From the NCBI GenBank assembly GCA_022559845.1, contig CM040121.1, forward strand, positions 512,596,566-512,660,565: a stretch of DNA of 64,000 nt. The letters run 5' to 3'. A program made the translations under genes and the position numbers. This DNA is from Amorphophallus konjac. Its lineage: Eukaryota > Streptophyta > Magnoliopsida > Alismatales > Araceae. The notes beneath the pieces are model-generated. The model was not told the DNA's origin, did no database searches, and saw only the letters and a list, made by a program, of their open reading frames with translations. Shown piece after piece: positions 43,273 to 53,664 of this stretch; positions within the stretch are counted from its first letter, which is position 1, and every line of letters begins with the position of its first letter.

Positions 43273-43580
43273 AGACTTGTCTGGTTGAACAATAGATAGA
43301 AAGAAGGAATTAATATTCTCTTCACAGTTTTTTTTTCAAAAAAGGAAAACTGCATTTTGATTTCTGTTTCAGATCGAAAGACTTCCATATTCTTACAGTA
43401 ATAAGCGCATGATTTTGAATGTTACAAAAGCATCACTAAGAATTGATCGTAAGTTATTAAAAAACGTAAGGGGGCACTAACTGGCCTTGCCACGATCAAC
43501 ATGGGCAATTGCAGACATATTTCGAACGTTGTGCTTCATAAGTCCATGATCCGGCGCAGCTCTTCTACTGTAAACTTCAC
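43273..43580 (-). pseudogene. eEF2 pseudogene, 5' piece with intron remnants
   Basis: The minus strand has an acceptor-like ATATATACAG followed by VKFTVEELRRIMD, then (after a small frame change) KHNVRNMSAIAHVDRGK. After about 200 bp of T-rich sequence it resumes at KSTLT (43265-43290). Both gaps sit where plant eEF2 genes carry introns (after the start Met and near the P-loop). The copy therefore arose from genomic DNA and not from a spliced mRNA. The P-loop reads DRGK where the family has DHGK. Confidence 0.8.
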
Positions 43581-44390
43581 CTGTATATATAGTTTTCACA
43601 AATTAATTAATAAAGATACGATCGGACGTACGATGCAATAGGAAGGAACACAAGTAGAATTAACGGAGGACACCTTCACACAAAAGAAAAACTAATAGGT
43701 AGCACAGTTTCATAAGTCTTTGCATCCAAATTGCTTACCACTTTGACTGCCGTAAATGAACCAAATCAGCAACGGTTAATTTAGGTTTGCTCCTGCGGAA
43801 CATACAACAACAACGAGATGATTGGGAAAAAAAAAGAGAGCAACTGAAAACTCATCAAAAATAGGATTTTTTTTGCATGAAAATTATTGTTAAATAAAAT
43901 TTATAAAAATATTCTTACATATATATTAACATGTATATCACTGTGTGTATTTAAATTAGGTTAAAATATCTTATTTATTTACGGGCATATTATTTCTTTT
44001 TGTCAAATATTCGTAAAAGAATCACACTTAAATAATATTTATGTACTATTCAAATTAATCCAGTGATATATCTGTTAATATATTTTTAAAAATACTTTTT
44101 TTATAAATTCATCTTTATCTAACGATAATTTTCATGTAAAAATTTTTATAAAAAAATGTGCACGCAAAGAAACTAACTTTTTCACTGTAAAGCAAAAGAA
44201 ATGAATAGTACCAACTATCTAATCATCGTTATAAAAAAATTAATAAGCAATGATTTATGTGTCAATGTCACCATAGATTAGGTGCACGTAGATGAATAAA
44301 ACAAATCGTTTAACAACACCCAATCATTTAGTCGGGAAAGGCAAGTTCAATGTGCTAGATGTACAAAATGAAGTTTTAAGTTTAGGCTGC
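43581..44390. other. AT-rich intergenic sequence
   Basis: I see no gene, RNA or clear repeat structure. The part nearest 43580 could be the decayed first intron and 5' region of the eEF2 copy. Confidence 0.4.
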
Positions 44391-45231
44391 ATTTGGTAAG
44401 ACGAGTGAAAATAGAAAGATTTTTATGTAAAGATTGTAAAAATGAAAGGCCCATTTTTGCCAGACCCATTCAAGCCCACACCCTGCGACGTGTCTATCGG
44501 GTCTCGACAGCCTCAGCCCGTCACGGATGGTCCAGGACAGATCGTCCTTGGATTCGTCAGCGCATGAAGGGCTTCGACTCAGGCACAACGACTACCGGAT
44601 GACCCTCCGACGACTGAACGTTACCTCCCACGACGTCGGCCTCAACTCCACTAAGAGCGAACACGCCTCCCATGCGCCGTAAGACTCGCCAGAGAACCGT
44701 CCAACTCCGGAGGAACGAACCCTCAACGAGAAACTCCCCATTATCGCGAGAGACGTTTCTCGACGACTTACGTCCTTCCCCGCCAAGAGACTAGCTCTTG
44801 CTACCAGGACAATTCCCTATAAATGGGACTTCGACGGACATGCATAGACACGGTGAATTCCACCGAGAAACACAAACTCAGCTCCACACAAGGGAAAAAG
44901 AGAAGGCAACTTGCTGTCAAGAGAGAACGTCCCTACCAAGCACTGGCTGCCCTCCGAGCACCCTTACCGCCCAACGAGCACTCTCTGAGCGCTCACTAGT
45001 CACGACGAGAACCCCCCGGAAGGCAATTCGTCCCTCCAGGCTTGCTTCACGACCTCTCAACACACTCTCTCTCACACTCTTCTTCTTGCTTCTCCGTCTC
45101 CCGAGTGCTGACTTAAGCATCGGAGGGTTGTCCCCTGGGATAACGTCCGGGACTCATTCTAACACCCTTATTCTTGGTGTTTGCAGGCTTTCGCGAGTGC
45201 CGAGCGATCTTCCCCAATAAAGAAATAGAAA
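44391..45231 (+). repeat. LTR-like fragment with promoter
   Basis: A GC-rich stretch leads to a TATA box (44818-44824, CCCTATAAATGGGAC) and a CA/CT-rich start region. A segment TGACTTAAGCATCGGAGGG (45111-45129) follows, a phrase I associate with LTRs of Tat/Retand-type Gypsy elements. No termini were found, so this is a fragment. The 140-codon ORF at 44798-45220 is not convincing as a gene. Confidence 0.5.
44818..44824 (+). promoter_or_regulatory. TATA box in the LTR-like fragment
   Basis: TATAAAT in a CCCTATAAATGGG context, with pyrimidine- and CA-rich sequence about 30-50 bp downstream. Confidence 0.5.
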
Positions 45232-45491
45232 AGTGTGGTACGAGAGCTAGGAACCAGATTTCTGCCTCTACAAAAAGTGATATCAAATGCAACCTTAGTA
45301 CTTATGCTGAGAGAACTACGCTTTTCAAGTGAGGGGATGAGGTCGAACTATACATGGCATAGTGTAAAATACGAGAGTTAGGAACCAGATTTCTGCGTCT
45401 ACAAAAAGTGATATCAAATGCAACCTTAGTACTTATGCCGAGAGAACTACGCTTTTCAAGTGAGGGGATGAGGTCGAACTATACATGACAT
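45232..45491. repeat. Tandem duplication of about 130 bp
   Basis: Two nearly identical units (45232-45360 and 45361-45491) begin AGTGT and contain GAACCAGATTTCTGC and CTTAGTACTTATGC. The start of a third unit is seen at 45492. Confidence 0.92.
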
Positions 45492-45605
45492 AGTGTAACA
45501 TACGTGCATGCTCATGTAAGAGCCCTCGTATAAGTGGGTAAGGCAAAATATTTTCTCGGAGGTGGTTCATTAACTAGCTAGGCATCTTTTTTAGTGAATT
45601 AAGGG

Positions 45606-45851
45606 TGCATTTGGAACAGATTGAGTGTGGGAGGATTTTTTTCAAAATCCTTTAGAGAGAGAAGATGCATTTTTTTGAGTAGATTTTTAAGATTTTTTAA
45701 TTTTATTCTCTTTCCCTCTCTCTAAACTTCAAAATCTGTCATAAAATAAAAATTAATGAGACATTGAGATATTTAAAAATATTTTTGAAGAAAAAAAGAT
45801 TCCAATAATTGGAGGACTTAAGATCTCTCTCATCAATCCAGTCCAAACGCA
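45606..45851. mobile_element. MITE with imperfect terminal inverted repeats
   Basis: The left end TGCATTTGGAACAGATTGA matches the inverted right end TGCGTTTGGACTGGATTGA at 15 of 19 positions. The 246-bp interior is AT-rich and non-coding. No clear target duplication is visible, so the superfamily (hAT- or Mutator-like) is open. Confidence 0.65.
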
Positions 45852-46159
45852 GTCTAAAGTTAACACAAAATGGGCACAACCGTGGAGATAGAACGATGGG
45901 TTTCCTTCAGCTTCAAAGTCAAATCAATGATAGTTAGATGCCCACGAAGGGGAAATCAAATACAACAAGACAACAAAGAAAAGACTTCTTTGAGCAGAAA
46001 TGAAAGACAAGGCATATGACAACTTGTAAGGAACTCAGCATGTATATTTGGATGAGATTCATTCAAGTACAAATAGCAGAGAGAAATCATGTCGATGCAA
46101 CTGGCTAGCAGACAAAAAAATATACGTATAATTTTACCCTCCGTAATCTCTGTATTATT
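45852..46159. other. Intergenic sequence
   Basis: No gene or repeat recognised. Confidence 0.4.
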
Positions 46160-46440
46160 TAACTGTTGAATCTATAAAATCGCGATGTTGAGATACGAGG
46201 GTCCACGGGTCATAATCACATGAACCTATAACTCACTTAACCAAAATACATGATCTATTACCCAAGGTCAATATGAGCTGTGAAATTTATTGGGTGGAGA
46301 TGACAAGAGGAGTTGGGCCGTTTGGCCTACTCTAATACTACGTTGAATCCACAAAATCACAGTGTTGAGATACAAGGGTCCAGAGTCATAAGCACATGAA
46401 TCATAACTCATTAATCAATACGGAACTATTGTCCAGGGAC
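46160..46440. repeat. Dispersed repeat R2, two partial units, related to 39570-39780
   Basis: Two diverged units start GTTGAATC(T/C)A(T/C)AAAATC and share GAGATAC(G/A)AGGGTCCA(C/G) and a TCATAA(T/G)CACATGAA(C/T)C block. The units are linked by GGAGTTGGGCC and CTCTAATAC. The same phrases occur in R1. Confidence 0.65.
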
Positions 46441-47185
46441 TATGTCTAAATTCCAACATTAACTATGAGATGTTTGTGTATTTTCTGCCATTTTCAAGTT
46501 CAGTATCCAAAAGAAATACTGCAAATTGCACATTTGGAACTACATATTAGGAGCCCTGGCATATACATTTAGAACTTCATATACTGTATTCTGGCTGAGG
46601 ATATATTATTGTAAGGAAAAGCCGATAATCTTAGTTAAGCACTTGAGAAAATGATGTAATAGAAACAACATCAAATTCTGGTAGTAAATGCAAGCTACAG
46701 AGTGGATGGAAGTCAGATGCCAGAGTTTTTCAAAGGAGGTGACCGAGATTTGAACCGTTGTTATCCATGTGACTCAGGATGGCACCCCCGGCTTTGCTGC
46801 AGAGGGTGGTGCCAGGGTGGGAACTGAATGGACGATTTTCTTATATAAGTGATTTTGGGAGGAGTGGAAGGACAACATCAAGTGCAACGGCGATCATACT
46901 TTGCAGGCCTCTAATGTTTGTGGCCAAAGGTTAGGGCAGTATGATGCCAGCTGGTTCAGGAAAAAGAAACCCCATGGCCTGGTGGAGAGACATGGATGCA
47001 GATGTTGTGAAAAAGAAGAAGGCTGTTCATCAAAAATCTAGTCTGGATTCAGATGGCTTCCTTATATAATAAAGGGAGCAATCTTTGTGAGTGGTCGATG
47101 AGAAGCCTCCGGAGATGGGGTTTAGGTCTTACTGTTTTGGTTCTGATGTTTTTTAATATTATGTGTGCCTTCCTTCTATTTGTCC
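46441..47185. other. Unassigned region, possible SINE trace
   Basis: No gene is supported. On the minus strand ACGGTTCAAATCTCGG (near 46747-46762) resembles a tRNA B-box, with CAGCAAAGCCGGGGG upstream, so a decayed tRNA-derived SINE is possible. Short plus-strand frames here are broken by many stops. Confidence 0.3.
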
Positions 47186-47302
47186 AACTGTTCCTTTGTT
47201 TATTCTTTCTTCAACTACGCAGATAAATAAATAAGCCCAGTTTGAACTGTTCCTTTGTTTATTCTTTCTTCAACTACACAGATAAACAAATAAGCCCAGT
47301 TT
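47186..47302. repeat. 59-bp tandem duplication
   Basis: Units 47186-47244 and 47245-47302 both start AACTGTTCCTTTG and contain AATAAGCCCAGTTT. They differ at two or three positions. Confidence 0.93.
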
Positions 47303-47732
47303 ATTATTCGAATAGTGTCGAAAATTATTCACCCGATGAGAGAGAAATTAGTGGAGTCCATCGACACCTCTCACACACAGCACCCTTATCCGGAGTCGAA
47401 TACCGCATTCCACCTAAAGTGGTCGAATGCGCTATTCTACCCCATTGACAAACAGAGCCATAGTGTTTCTATTGTGCTCTTTTTATAATTCTAACATTAT
47501 TTTCTTAAGTTATCGAGTCTCACATCTCATTGTGTCTTTAAACTGGCGTCTTAGTCGACTCAATATTTTTTAAACTATGCTTATTATTCCCGTGGAGCTA
47601 GGGCTCGTCCCAGTGTGCGGCGTTGGACTCCGGTTCCGAGGCCGAGGCCCTTCGGTGCGCAATAGCAAAACGGCGTACGTGTTAGGAACGTATCGCTCTC
47701 CACATCGCGACAAGCAAATTTCAAAATGACGC
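47303..47732. other. Upstream region of the possible host gene
   Basis: Mixed-composition sequence without a gene. It lies directly upstream of the TATA box at 47733 and would contain the promoter. Confidence 0.4.
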
Positions 47733-47739
47733 TATAAAA
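47733..47739 (+). promoter_or_regulatory. TATA box of a possible host gene
   Basis: GCTATAAAACC lies 128 bp upstream of the ATG at 47867, and a CT-rich leader follows (47790-47850). Confidence 0.55.
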
Positions 47740-47866
47740 CCAGCGCCATCTCGAAGGCTCTCGTGACCGTTGGTTGTTTCGGCTACTCCTCTGTGTCTTT
47801 GCGTCTCCTCTTCCCCCATATTACCTCCTCGGCTCCTACTCTTCTCGAGACGGACCTGTGGGGAGA

Positions 47867-48040
47867 ATGCTGAAGAACAGCAGATGCAGATCGAGGGGGA
47901 GGAAGCCCCTGGCGGACATCTCGAACGGGGCCAAAGTGGCGAGAGCCACCAGCAAGAAGGAAGCCCACGGAGATGGAGGCGGCACCCCCCGCGATCGCCT
48001 CCTCCAAGTCCGCTCAGATCTGTCGAAACTGATCAACCAG
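47867..48040 (+). CDS. First exon of an unidentified host gene
   Basis: The ATG at 47867 opens 58 codons that end at a donor-like CAG|GTTCGT (48041). The peptide is small and basic: a Lys/Arg start, then RKPLADISNG, then a Lys/Ala stretch, then DRLLQVRSDLSKLINQ, a likely helix. The motif RKPLADISN resembles short motifs in plant cell-cycle regulators, but I cannot name the family. Support comes from the TATA box, the CT-rich leader, GC-rich coding character unlike the neighbouring DNA, and the splice donor. No second exon was recognised downstream, where repeats begin, so the gene may be truncated or have a long intron. Confidence 0.5.
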
Positions 48041-48097
48041 GTTCGTGTGCGTGAATCCTTGTATTCTTGGGGCCCCGAGGTTTTGAGAAGGGATAGA

Positions 48098-48323
48098 GGA
48101 ATTCTTTAGTTGCTGTAGTTTTGTCCTTTTCTGAAACCCTAGAAATGCACTTAATCGAGAAATGACAATGGGGCGGGGGAACTCCTTAGTTCCTGTAGTT
48201 TTCTCATCTGAAGCCCTAGAAATGCACTCAATCGAGGAATTGCGATAGAGTAGAGGAACTTTGGTTGCTATAAGTTTCTCTTCTGAAGCTCAAGAAATGC
48301 ACTCAATCGAGAAATCGTAATCC
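48098..48323. repeat. Three-unit tandem repeat in the presumed first intron
   Basis: Units 48098-48177, 48178-48254 and 48255-48323 each run from GGAA(T/C)T through AGAAATGCACT(T/C)AATCGAG. They are diverged copies of 69-80 bp. Confidence 0.85.
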
Positions 48324-49681
48324 TTGGGTTTGGTTTTCCCTGTCTCAGAACCTGAGAATCCTGTTAAGGACGCACGGGAAAATGGCTTCATTCTTCTCAC
48401 GTCAGCTTGCTGCATCTGAAGTGGAGTGACGTGAATTTCTTATGCTGATTTGCCGTTTGCCCGAATAATTAAATATTGACTTTAGATGACAGTTGGTCAT
48501 TCTTCTTAGCATCATTCATACCTTTTTCTTTGGTCAAAATTCAAGTTAATTTGAAGGTGATTGTTTGTTACATACGGTTACTCATGTTAAAAACTTGCAT
48601 AGAGAAAATAGTAGATGATTGTGTTTTTGGATGATATGCAGACAATAAGTTGATTTGGGTTTCGGCTTTTACCCGATTTGTGCAATAAAATCTTGTTTTC
48701 TCTATTGTTTTTAATCTTCTCTATTCAATCTTCTTCAGCTCAGTGCTTATCCCATTTTGCTTTCCAACTCCCAGAAGTCTCTCCATGATTTGTTTAATGT
48801 ATATCTATGTGGCTGTGTGCTTTGTATTTGTGTAGGATTAAATTTGCCTACATGTGTAGTGTGTATATTGTATTCATGTCACACGTGCGTCCACATTCTT
48901 TGGATATTCTGCCATAGAGTCAAGACTTCTAGTCATTTTTTGTTCATTCAGGGTCAAATAGAGCCACCACAATTCACATGGATTTTAAGCAAACTTAATA
49001 AGCTTCTTAACTAACACCAATCTCAAAAGACAGGCTCTCATCTTTACAGCTGGTAAGCAGTTGCTACCTTTAAGCATGTTGTCAGTTTCCTGTAAAATGA
49101 AGAAACCCAGAAAAAAGAGTACTAGGAAGGAAGAATGTGTGGAATTTGTAAGAAAAAGGCTGAGAAATGGAAACATGTATTTGAATTCTCAGGGGAAAGA
49201 ACATCAAAGAGAAAAAGGGGAAGAACATGGATGGAAGAGAACAATTCCTGGATTCTATTTCCCCATGAAGTGAGGGTGCCAGAAAAAAGAGAAAAGGAAT
49301 ATTTTATTAATGTGGGAAATGGTTTTCAACATTTTCTCATGTCTACAAAATACATAAATAAAAAACCATGGGGAAATCTGAGAAAGCAAACCCCCCAAGT
49401 AAAAGTTGCCTAAGGCATGGATTAGCAGGGAGAAGGAACTATTTCCCCTTAAAAGCTACAGAATATACAGGAGTGACCTTCATGATTGTGGGGATTACCT
49501 GAAAAATTTGTTAATGGGGCACAGACTAAGGGGATGCCAATAGGTACTAGACCTCTATATGACCAGAGGGACCTGTAATGGGCTCATGAATTTGTTTGGG
49601 GGAAAATTAGCACCAACATATGAACCTAGCCTTTTTGGCCGGGGAGGTTGAACTAAGGAGGTTGTCACCATGTTGGAGACT
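48324..49681. other. Intron-like or intergenic sequence
   Basis: T-rich then A/G-rich sequence. Lys-rich ORFs at 49061-49413 are composition effects and show no domain. No exon was found. Confidence 0.4.
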
Positions 49682-49817
49682 GAGTGTTGGTTGATCTTCA
49701 TCTCAGGAGTTTTGGTACGAGACATTCATCTATAACAGACCTATTTTTTGAGTGTTGGTTGATCTTCATCTCAGGAGTTTTGGTACGAGACATTCATCTA
49801 TAACAGACCTATTTTTT
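49682..49817. repeat. 68-bp tandem duplication
   Basis: Units 49682-49749 and 49750-49817 are identical as far as I can read, each starting GAGTGTTGGTTGATCTTC and ending in a T run. The identity implies a recent event. Confidence 0.95.
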
Positions 49818-50205
49818 GTCCAAAAGGGTAATCGAATCAGCTTCTATATTGGAAATTTAGGCCCTTTTGCTTTAGCCTTCCGCTTTCAAAAGCTTCATGT
49901 GGATATTTGCTGCAAGTAATGGGCATCAATTTTGTATGCAACTGTTGACACCTAAAAATTTGTCATGTACAATCGCAAGCCCCGCATCGGGCAAAGAAGA
50001 AAAGAAAGAAGATGAAGAAGAAAAAGAAGTGTCGTGTCTGCACCTTCACCCGACGTGTCGTAACGACACCCTCGTCAAAGCTCCAACCGGCCGTCCCGGC
50101 ACCGGCAGAGAAGAAGAAAAAGAACAAGAATTAAAGAAGAAGAAGAAGAGAGAGGTGGGAGTCCCATCTGGTATCCCTACTCGGGTCTTTGCTGACGCAT
50201 AAAAT

Positions 50206-50637
50206 TTGAACACTACAATATACCACAATATGACAAAAATTGTGGGAAGTCAAGGTGTTCCAAAGGTACACTGTCGTGGGCTCGACTGTAAGAACCTGGC
50301 AGTGAAGAAGCATAAGAAGAGGCCAGAACGGCCGAATTTCAACACTATTGATGGTGGTGCCGTATCTTATATGCGACACCGTGTCATTGTAAATTTGCGT
50401 CCTGACGGACGAATTGAATTCAAAATTAAAGAGGCCAAGGCGTCCCTGAAGACATATCACCATAGTCCGGAGTGTGGAAGCCCGGACATCAAGAAAGAAG
50501 AAGGAAAGAAAAGAAGGAAAAAGAAGGACAAGAAAGAAATAGAAGAAGAAAAGGGGCAAAAGAAAGAAGAAAAGAAGAAAGAAGGAGAAAAGGAAGAAAA
50601 GAAAAGAATGGGTTATATCGGCAGGGAGAAAAAGTGA
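50206..50637 (+). CDS. Unrecognised Lys-rich ORF
   Basis: The frame is open for 143 codons. The first 90 residues look protein-like (PKVHCRGLDCKNLAVKKHKK, then MRHRVIVNLRPDGRIEFKI), with two Cys in a CxxxxC arrangement. The rest is a Lys/Glu run from GA-rich DNA. I recognise no family. It sits within LTR-like sequence, so it may be chance. Confidence 0.3.
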   Translation: MNTTIYHNMTKIVGSQGVPKVHCRGLDCKNLAVKKHKKRPERPNFNTIDGGAVSYMRHRVIVNLRPDGRIEFKIKEAKASLKTYHHSPECGSPDIKKEEGKKRRKKKDKKEIEEEKGQKKEEKKKEGEKEEKKRMGYIGREKK

Positions 50638-50910
50638 AAAGAAGAAGAAAAAGAAAAAGGGGGAAAAGCCTTAAACGGCAGCCCCTAAAGCCCTATCCGG
50701 CAGCCCCCTCTTTTGAGCATTTAATGCTCATACGGCAACCCTTCACGCATTAAACGGCAACCGACCAAGGCTCTAAATGGCAGCTCGCTCAGGGCTTAAA
50801 CAACAACACCGGTGAGCGTCAACTGACAGCGTTTGGAGGCCTCGTTTGGTAGTGATCAAGGCCCCATCCAGTAGTGCATCGAGGCCCTCACGTCCGCCTC
50901 CCTACACCCC

Positions 50911-50917
50911 TATATAA
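50911..50917 (+). promoter_or_regulatory. TATA box in the LTR-like region
   Basis: CCCTATATAAGGGTCC precedes a purine-rich start region with AGAGAGAGG, as in LTR promoters. Confidence 0.55.
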
Positions 50918-52746
50918 GGGTCCGCAGGGGTTGAAAGAAAGCAGATCCTTCTGGAGAGAGAGGAATCCCCCTCTGGTTAGTGCAGAAGCTTCCCCACCGG
51001 AGCAGAAGAGCAGTAAAAAAAAAGAAGAATAGGAAGAAGAGAGTGAGAAAGGGAGAGGAGAGGTGAGGAAAGGGGGAGATGGAGCCAATACTCCGTTTCT
51101 CCCCCCTACCTCCTTTTATTTTTTTCTTCTTTCCTTTTTCTTCTTTTTCTTTCTTTCTATGCTTCTATGATGTACCCCTCCTCTCTACCCCATTTGCGTT
51201 ATTGTAGTTAATAAAAAAAAAATCTAACTGACTATGTCTATTCTATGCACTTTATTGTTCCATAGCTTCTTCCGCCTTTCTCACCGTTTCTCCCTACCGT
51301 GATCCTTTTCTTTTTGGGGGGGATTAGTTCGCGGTGGCCGCCCACGGAAGGGGGGGATATATAGAAAGAATGTATATACCTTCAAAAGGGCACAAACCCA
51401 TGGTTTATCCAGTGCCATGGATATGGTCCCAAGCTCCAACCCTCCCGGGTCACTTATCAAAAATTATCTTCCGTGCCATATAGCCTCCCTCCTTTGTTCT
51501 ACTGCTCATGGGGAGGTGCTTTGGAGGTATTTAGACCCTCTGCTCTCATTTCTTATCGCAGTTCTGTCTGTTTAAGTTTCAATCGGCAGCCCCTATATAT
51601 ATATTTTTACTTCAAGGCGAGCCGACATCACAAATTAGGAATCTGCCCCCCCCCCCCCCCGGGGGGGGGGATCTGATACTGCAACTGTGGGTGTTGATGC
51701 TATTGTGCGCACCCATTTAATTAAGGGGCTATCTCGAACTTCCGTGGATATGCACCCGTTTCTCACCCCCCCCAAAGCCTCGGTCTGGGGGAGGTGCTGC
51801 CGAAATTTCACTAGGACCTAAGCCAATAAAAAAAAGAGAAGAATCAAAATAACAAAGAAGAAATAAACAGATAAAAAAATATATTGGGAGATCAAAATAA
51901 AAAAATATGTGACCAGAATAAAGGAAAAACAAAAAAAATAAAAGAGAGGGAATAAAAGAAAAGAAGAAAGGAAGACATTAAAAATAAAAAAAACAAAACT
52001 ATCCGGCGGCTCATCCCATCCGGCACCCCACGGGGTGCCGGATCATGGCTACCCTCCCTCTCCCAACAAACATGGAGGATCACGGGAACCCTCCCTCTCC
52101 CGTCTTTAAAAAACAAAACAGCACCCAACAAAAATGGAGAGGCTACCATCTGACAGCTCTCCACATCCGGCAGCTCAAAAGGTAGACATGTGCATTCAAT
52201 GCACTTGTTCTGTAAAAGAAAAGCAAAACAAAACACAAAAAAAGGAGAAAACAACAAATGTATGTTATTGGCAGAAGCATCATGCACTATCCGACAGGAG
52301 TATGTGCATTTAATGCACTTTAAAAATCCAACGCACTAAAAAAATTCCAATGCAATCAAATGCACAATATCCGACAGGAGTATGTACATTTAATGCACTT
52401 AAAAAATCCAATGCACTCACATCCACTATTCACCCACATATAGGTATAAAAAAACAAAACAAACAAAAAATAATAATAAATAACAAAACAAAAAAAGAAG
52501 CGAACAAATAAGGTTTCATGCGTAAACAACTTATTCGGCAGCCTCCCAAATTGATAACCGACGAGACTCTGTGTTCATGCATTTAATGCATGTAAAAAAA
52601 AAGAGAGAAAAAAAAGAGAGGGAGTAGAGTGTGTGAGTTATGTGTGTGTCGACACACTCGACACACTCGACATACACACTCAATACAACACACACATGCA
52701 CAACATAACACTTAAAAGGCACTTAAAAAAAAAAGGAGGGAAGGAG

Positions 52747-52781
52747 TGTGTCGACACACTCTTATGAGTGTGTTGACACAA
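52747..52781. repeat. Inverted repeat with TGTGTCGACACACTC arm
   Basis: The left arm TGTGTCGACACACTC and right arm GAGTGTGTTGACACA pair at 14 of 15 positions around TTAT. The left arm itself contains the palindrome GTGTCGACAC. Confidence 0.75.
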
Positions 52782-52813
52782 CTCAATACCATGCAAAGTG
52801 CACAAAAAATGGT

Positions 52814-52962
52814 TATTTTATTCTAAACACTATTCACCTTTTGCACTGTTTGTTTCACCGGGCGCCCGTTTGATCTCGCATCGTTGTCCCGTTCGTCCCA
52901 TGAGGTAGGGCCAATGATCCCCTACGCTCTGTCCAAAAGAGGGACCCTCCGGACTATCGGAT
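52814..52962. repeat. Diverged direct repeat, copy 1
   Basis: It shares with 53744-53897 the order ACTATTCACCTTT, TTTCACCG or GCTTCACCG, GTTTGATCT, TCGTCCCGTT, GTCCCATG, TGATC(C/T)CCTACGC, CTGTCCAAAA and TCGGA/CCGGA. Spacing between copies is about 930 bp. Confidence 0.75.
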
Positions 52963-53239
52963 AGCTAGATATCAACGAAAGAGTGGACGCCAATGAATAC
53001 TATTTTTCAGACACTCATCCGACAGTAGCAAGATAGTTCATAAAAAATACATAATTAAAAAGAATAATAAATAAATAAAAATAACAAAAAATAAAAAATA
53101 AAAAATAAAAAAACTTACATATGCTTAAGTGATCACAACAAAAATTTATTGTGTGATCGAATCAAAGTAAAACAAAAAAAAAAGAAAAGAGAGGGGAGAG
53201 AGAAAACAGGAGATGAATGTAAAAAAGAAGAAGAAGATG

Positions 53240-53420
53240 AAGTCGGTCGACTGACCTCATGGTCAGTCGACTGAGGATGAGCTCAGTCGACTGAGTTCCC
53301 CCTTTTCCTTCATTCTAAGGAAAAAAAAACAAGGGTGAAGTCGGTTGACCGACCTCATGGTCGTTCGACTGAGGATAACCTCAGTCGATTGACCACGAGG
53401 TCAGTCGACCGAAGTTCTCT
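53240..53420. repeat. Cluster of CAGTCGACTG palindromes
   Basis: Within 180 bp there are two perfect TCAGTCGACTGA palindromes, one of them extended to CTCAGTCGACTGAG, and several variants (GGTCGACTGACC, GTCAGTCGACC). They are separated by CCTCATGGTC-type spacers. Confidence 0.8.
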
Positions 53421-53624
53421 CCCCCCTGTCGAACGTACCATTCAATAATAATAATAATAATAATAATAAATTATTTTTCGTGGTCAAATCAAAGTAAAAG
53501 AAAAAGAAAAAAAGAAGGAAAAGAAAAGAAATGAAAGAAATAAAAAGAGAGGAAATGAAAGAAATAAAGAAAAAAAAGGGGGGAGAGTCTATCGACAGGG
53601 GGCCAGAGCCCTCTGTCAACTAAG

Positions 53625-53664
53625 TTTACATGCATTACTCTGTCAACAGAGTAATGCATGTAAA
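53625..53664. repeat. Perfect 19-bp hairpin
   Basis: The arms TTTACATGCATTACTCTGT and ACAGAGTAATGCATGTAAA are exact reverse complements around CA. Imperfect pairing continues outward to about 53605 and 53686, with AGAGCCC on the left and GGGCTCT on the right. Confidence 0.9.

Larger units (their letters stand above)
49943..51793 (+). repeat. LTR-like region with promoter, family unknown
   Basis: It begins with TGTTGACACCTAAAAATTTG, a typical start of a large plant Gypsy LTR. It holds GA-rich low-complexity sequence, a TATA box (50911-50917), a CT-rich stretch and a poly(A)-like AATAAAAAA near 51211. A C15/G10 run lies at 51646-51670. No matching second LTR was found in the window. Confidence 0.5.

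Noticed and set aside
44798..45220. 140-codon ORF after a TATA box
   Set aside because: Composition is LTR-like with Arg/Ser/Thr runs, no domain, and a typical LTR phrase falls within it.
49061..49413. Lys-rich ORFs downstream of the possible host exon
   Set aside because: A/G-rich DNA explains the composition; no splice sites or domains link them to the exon.
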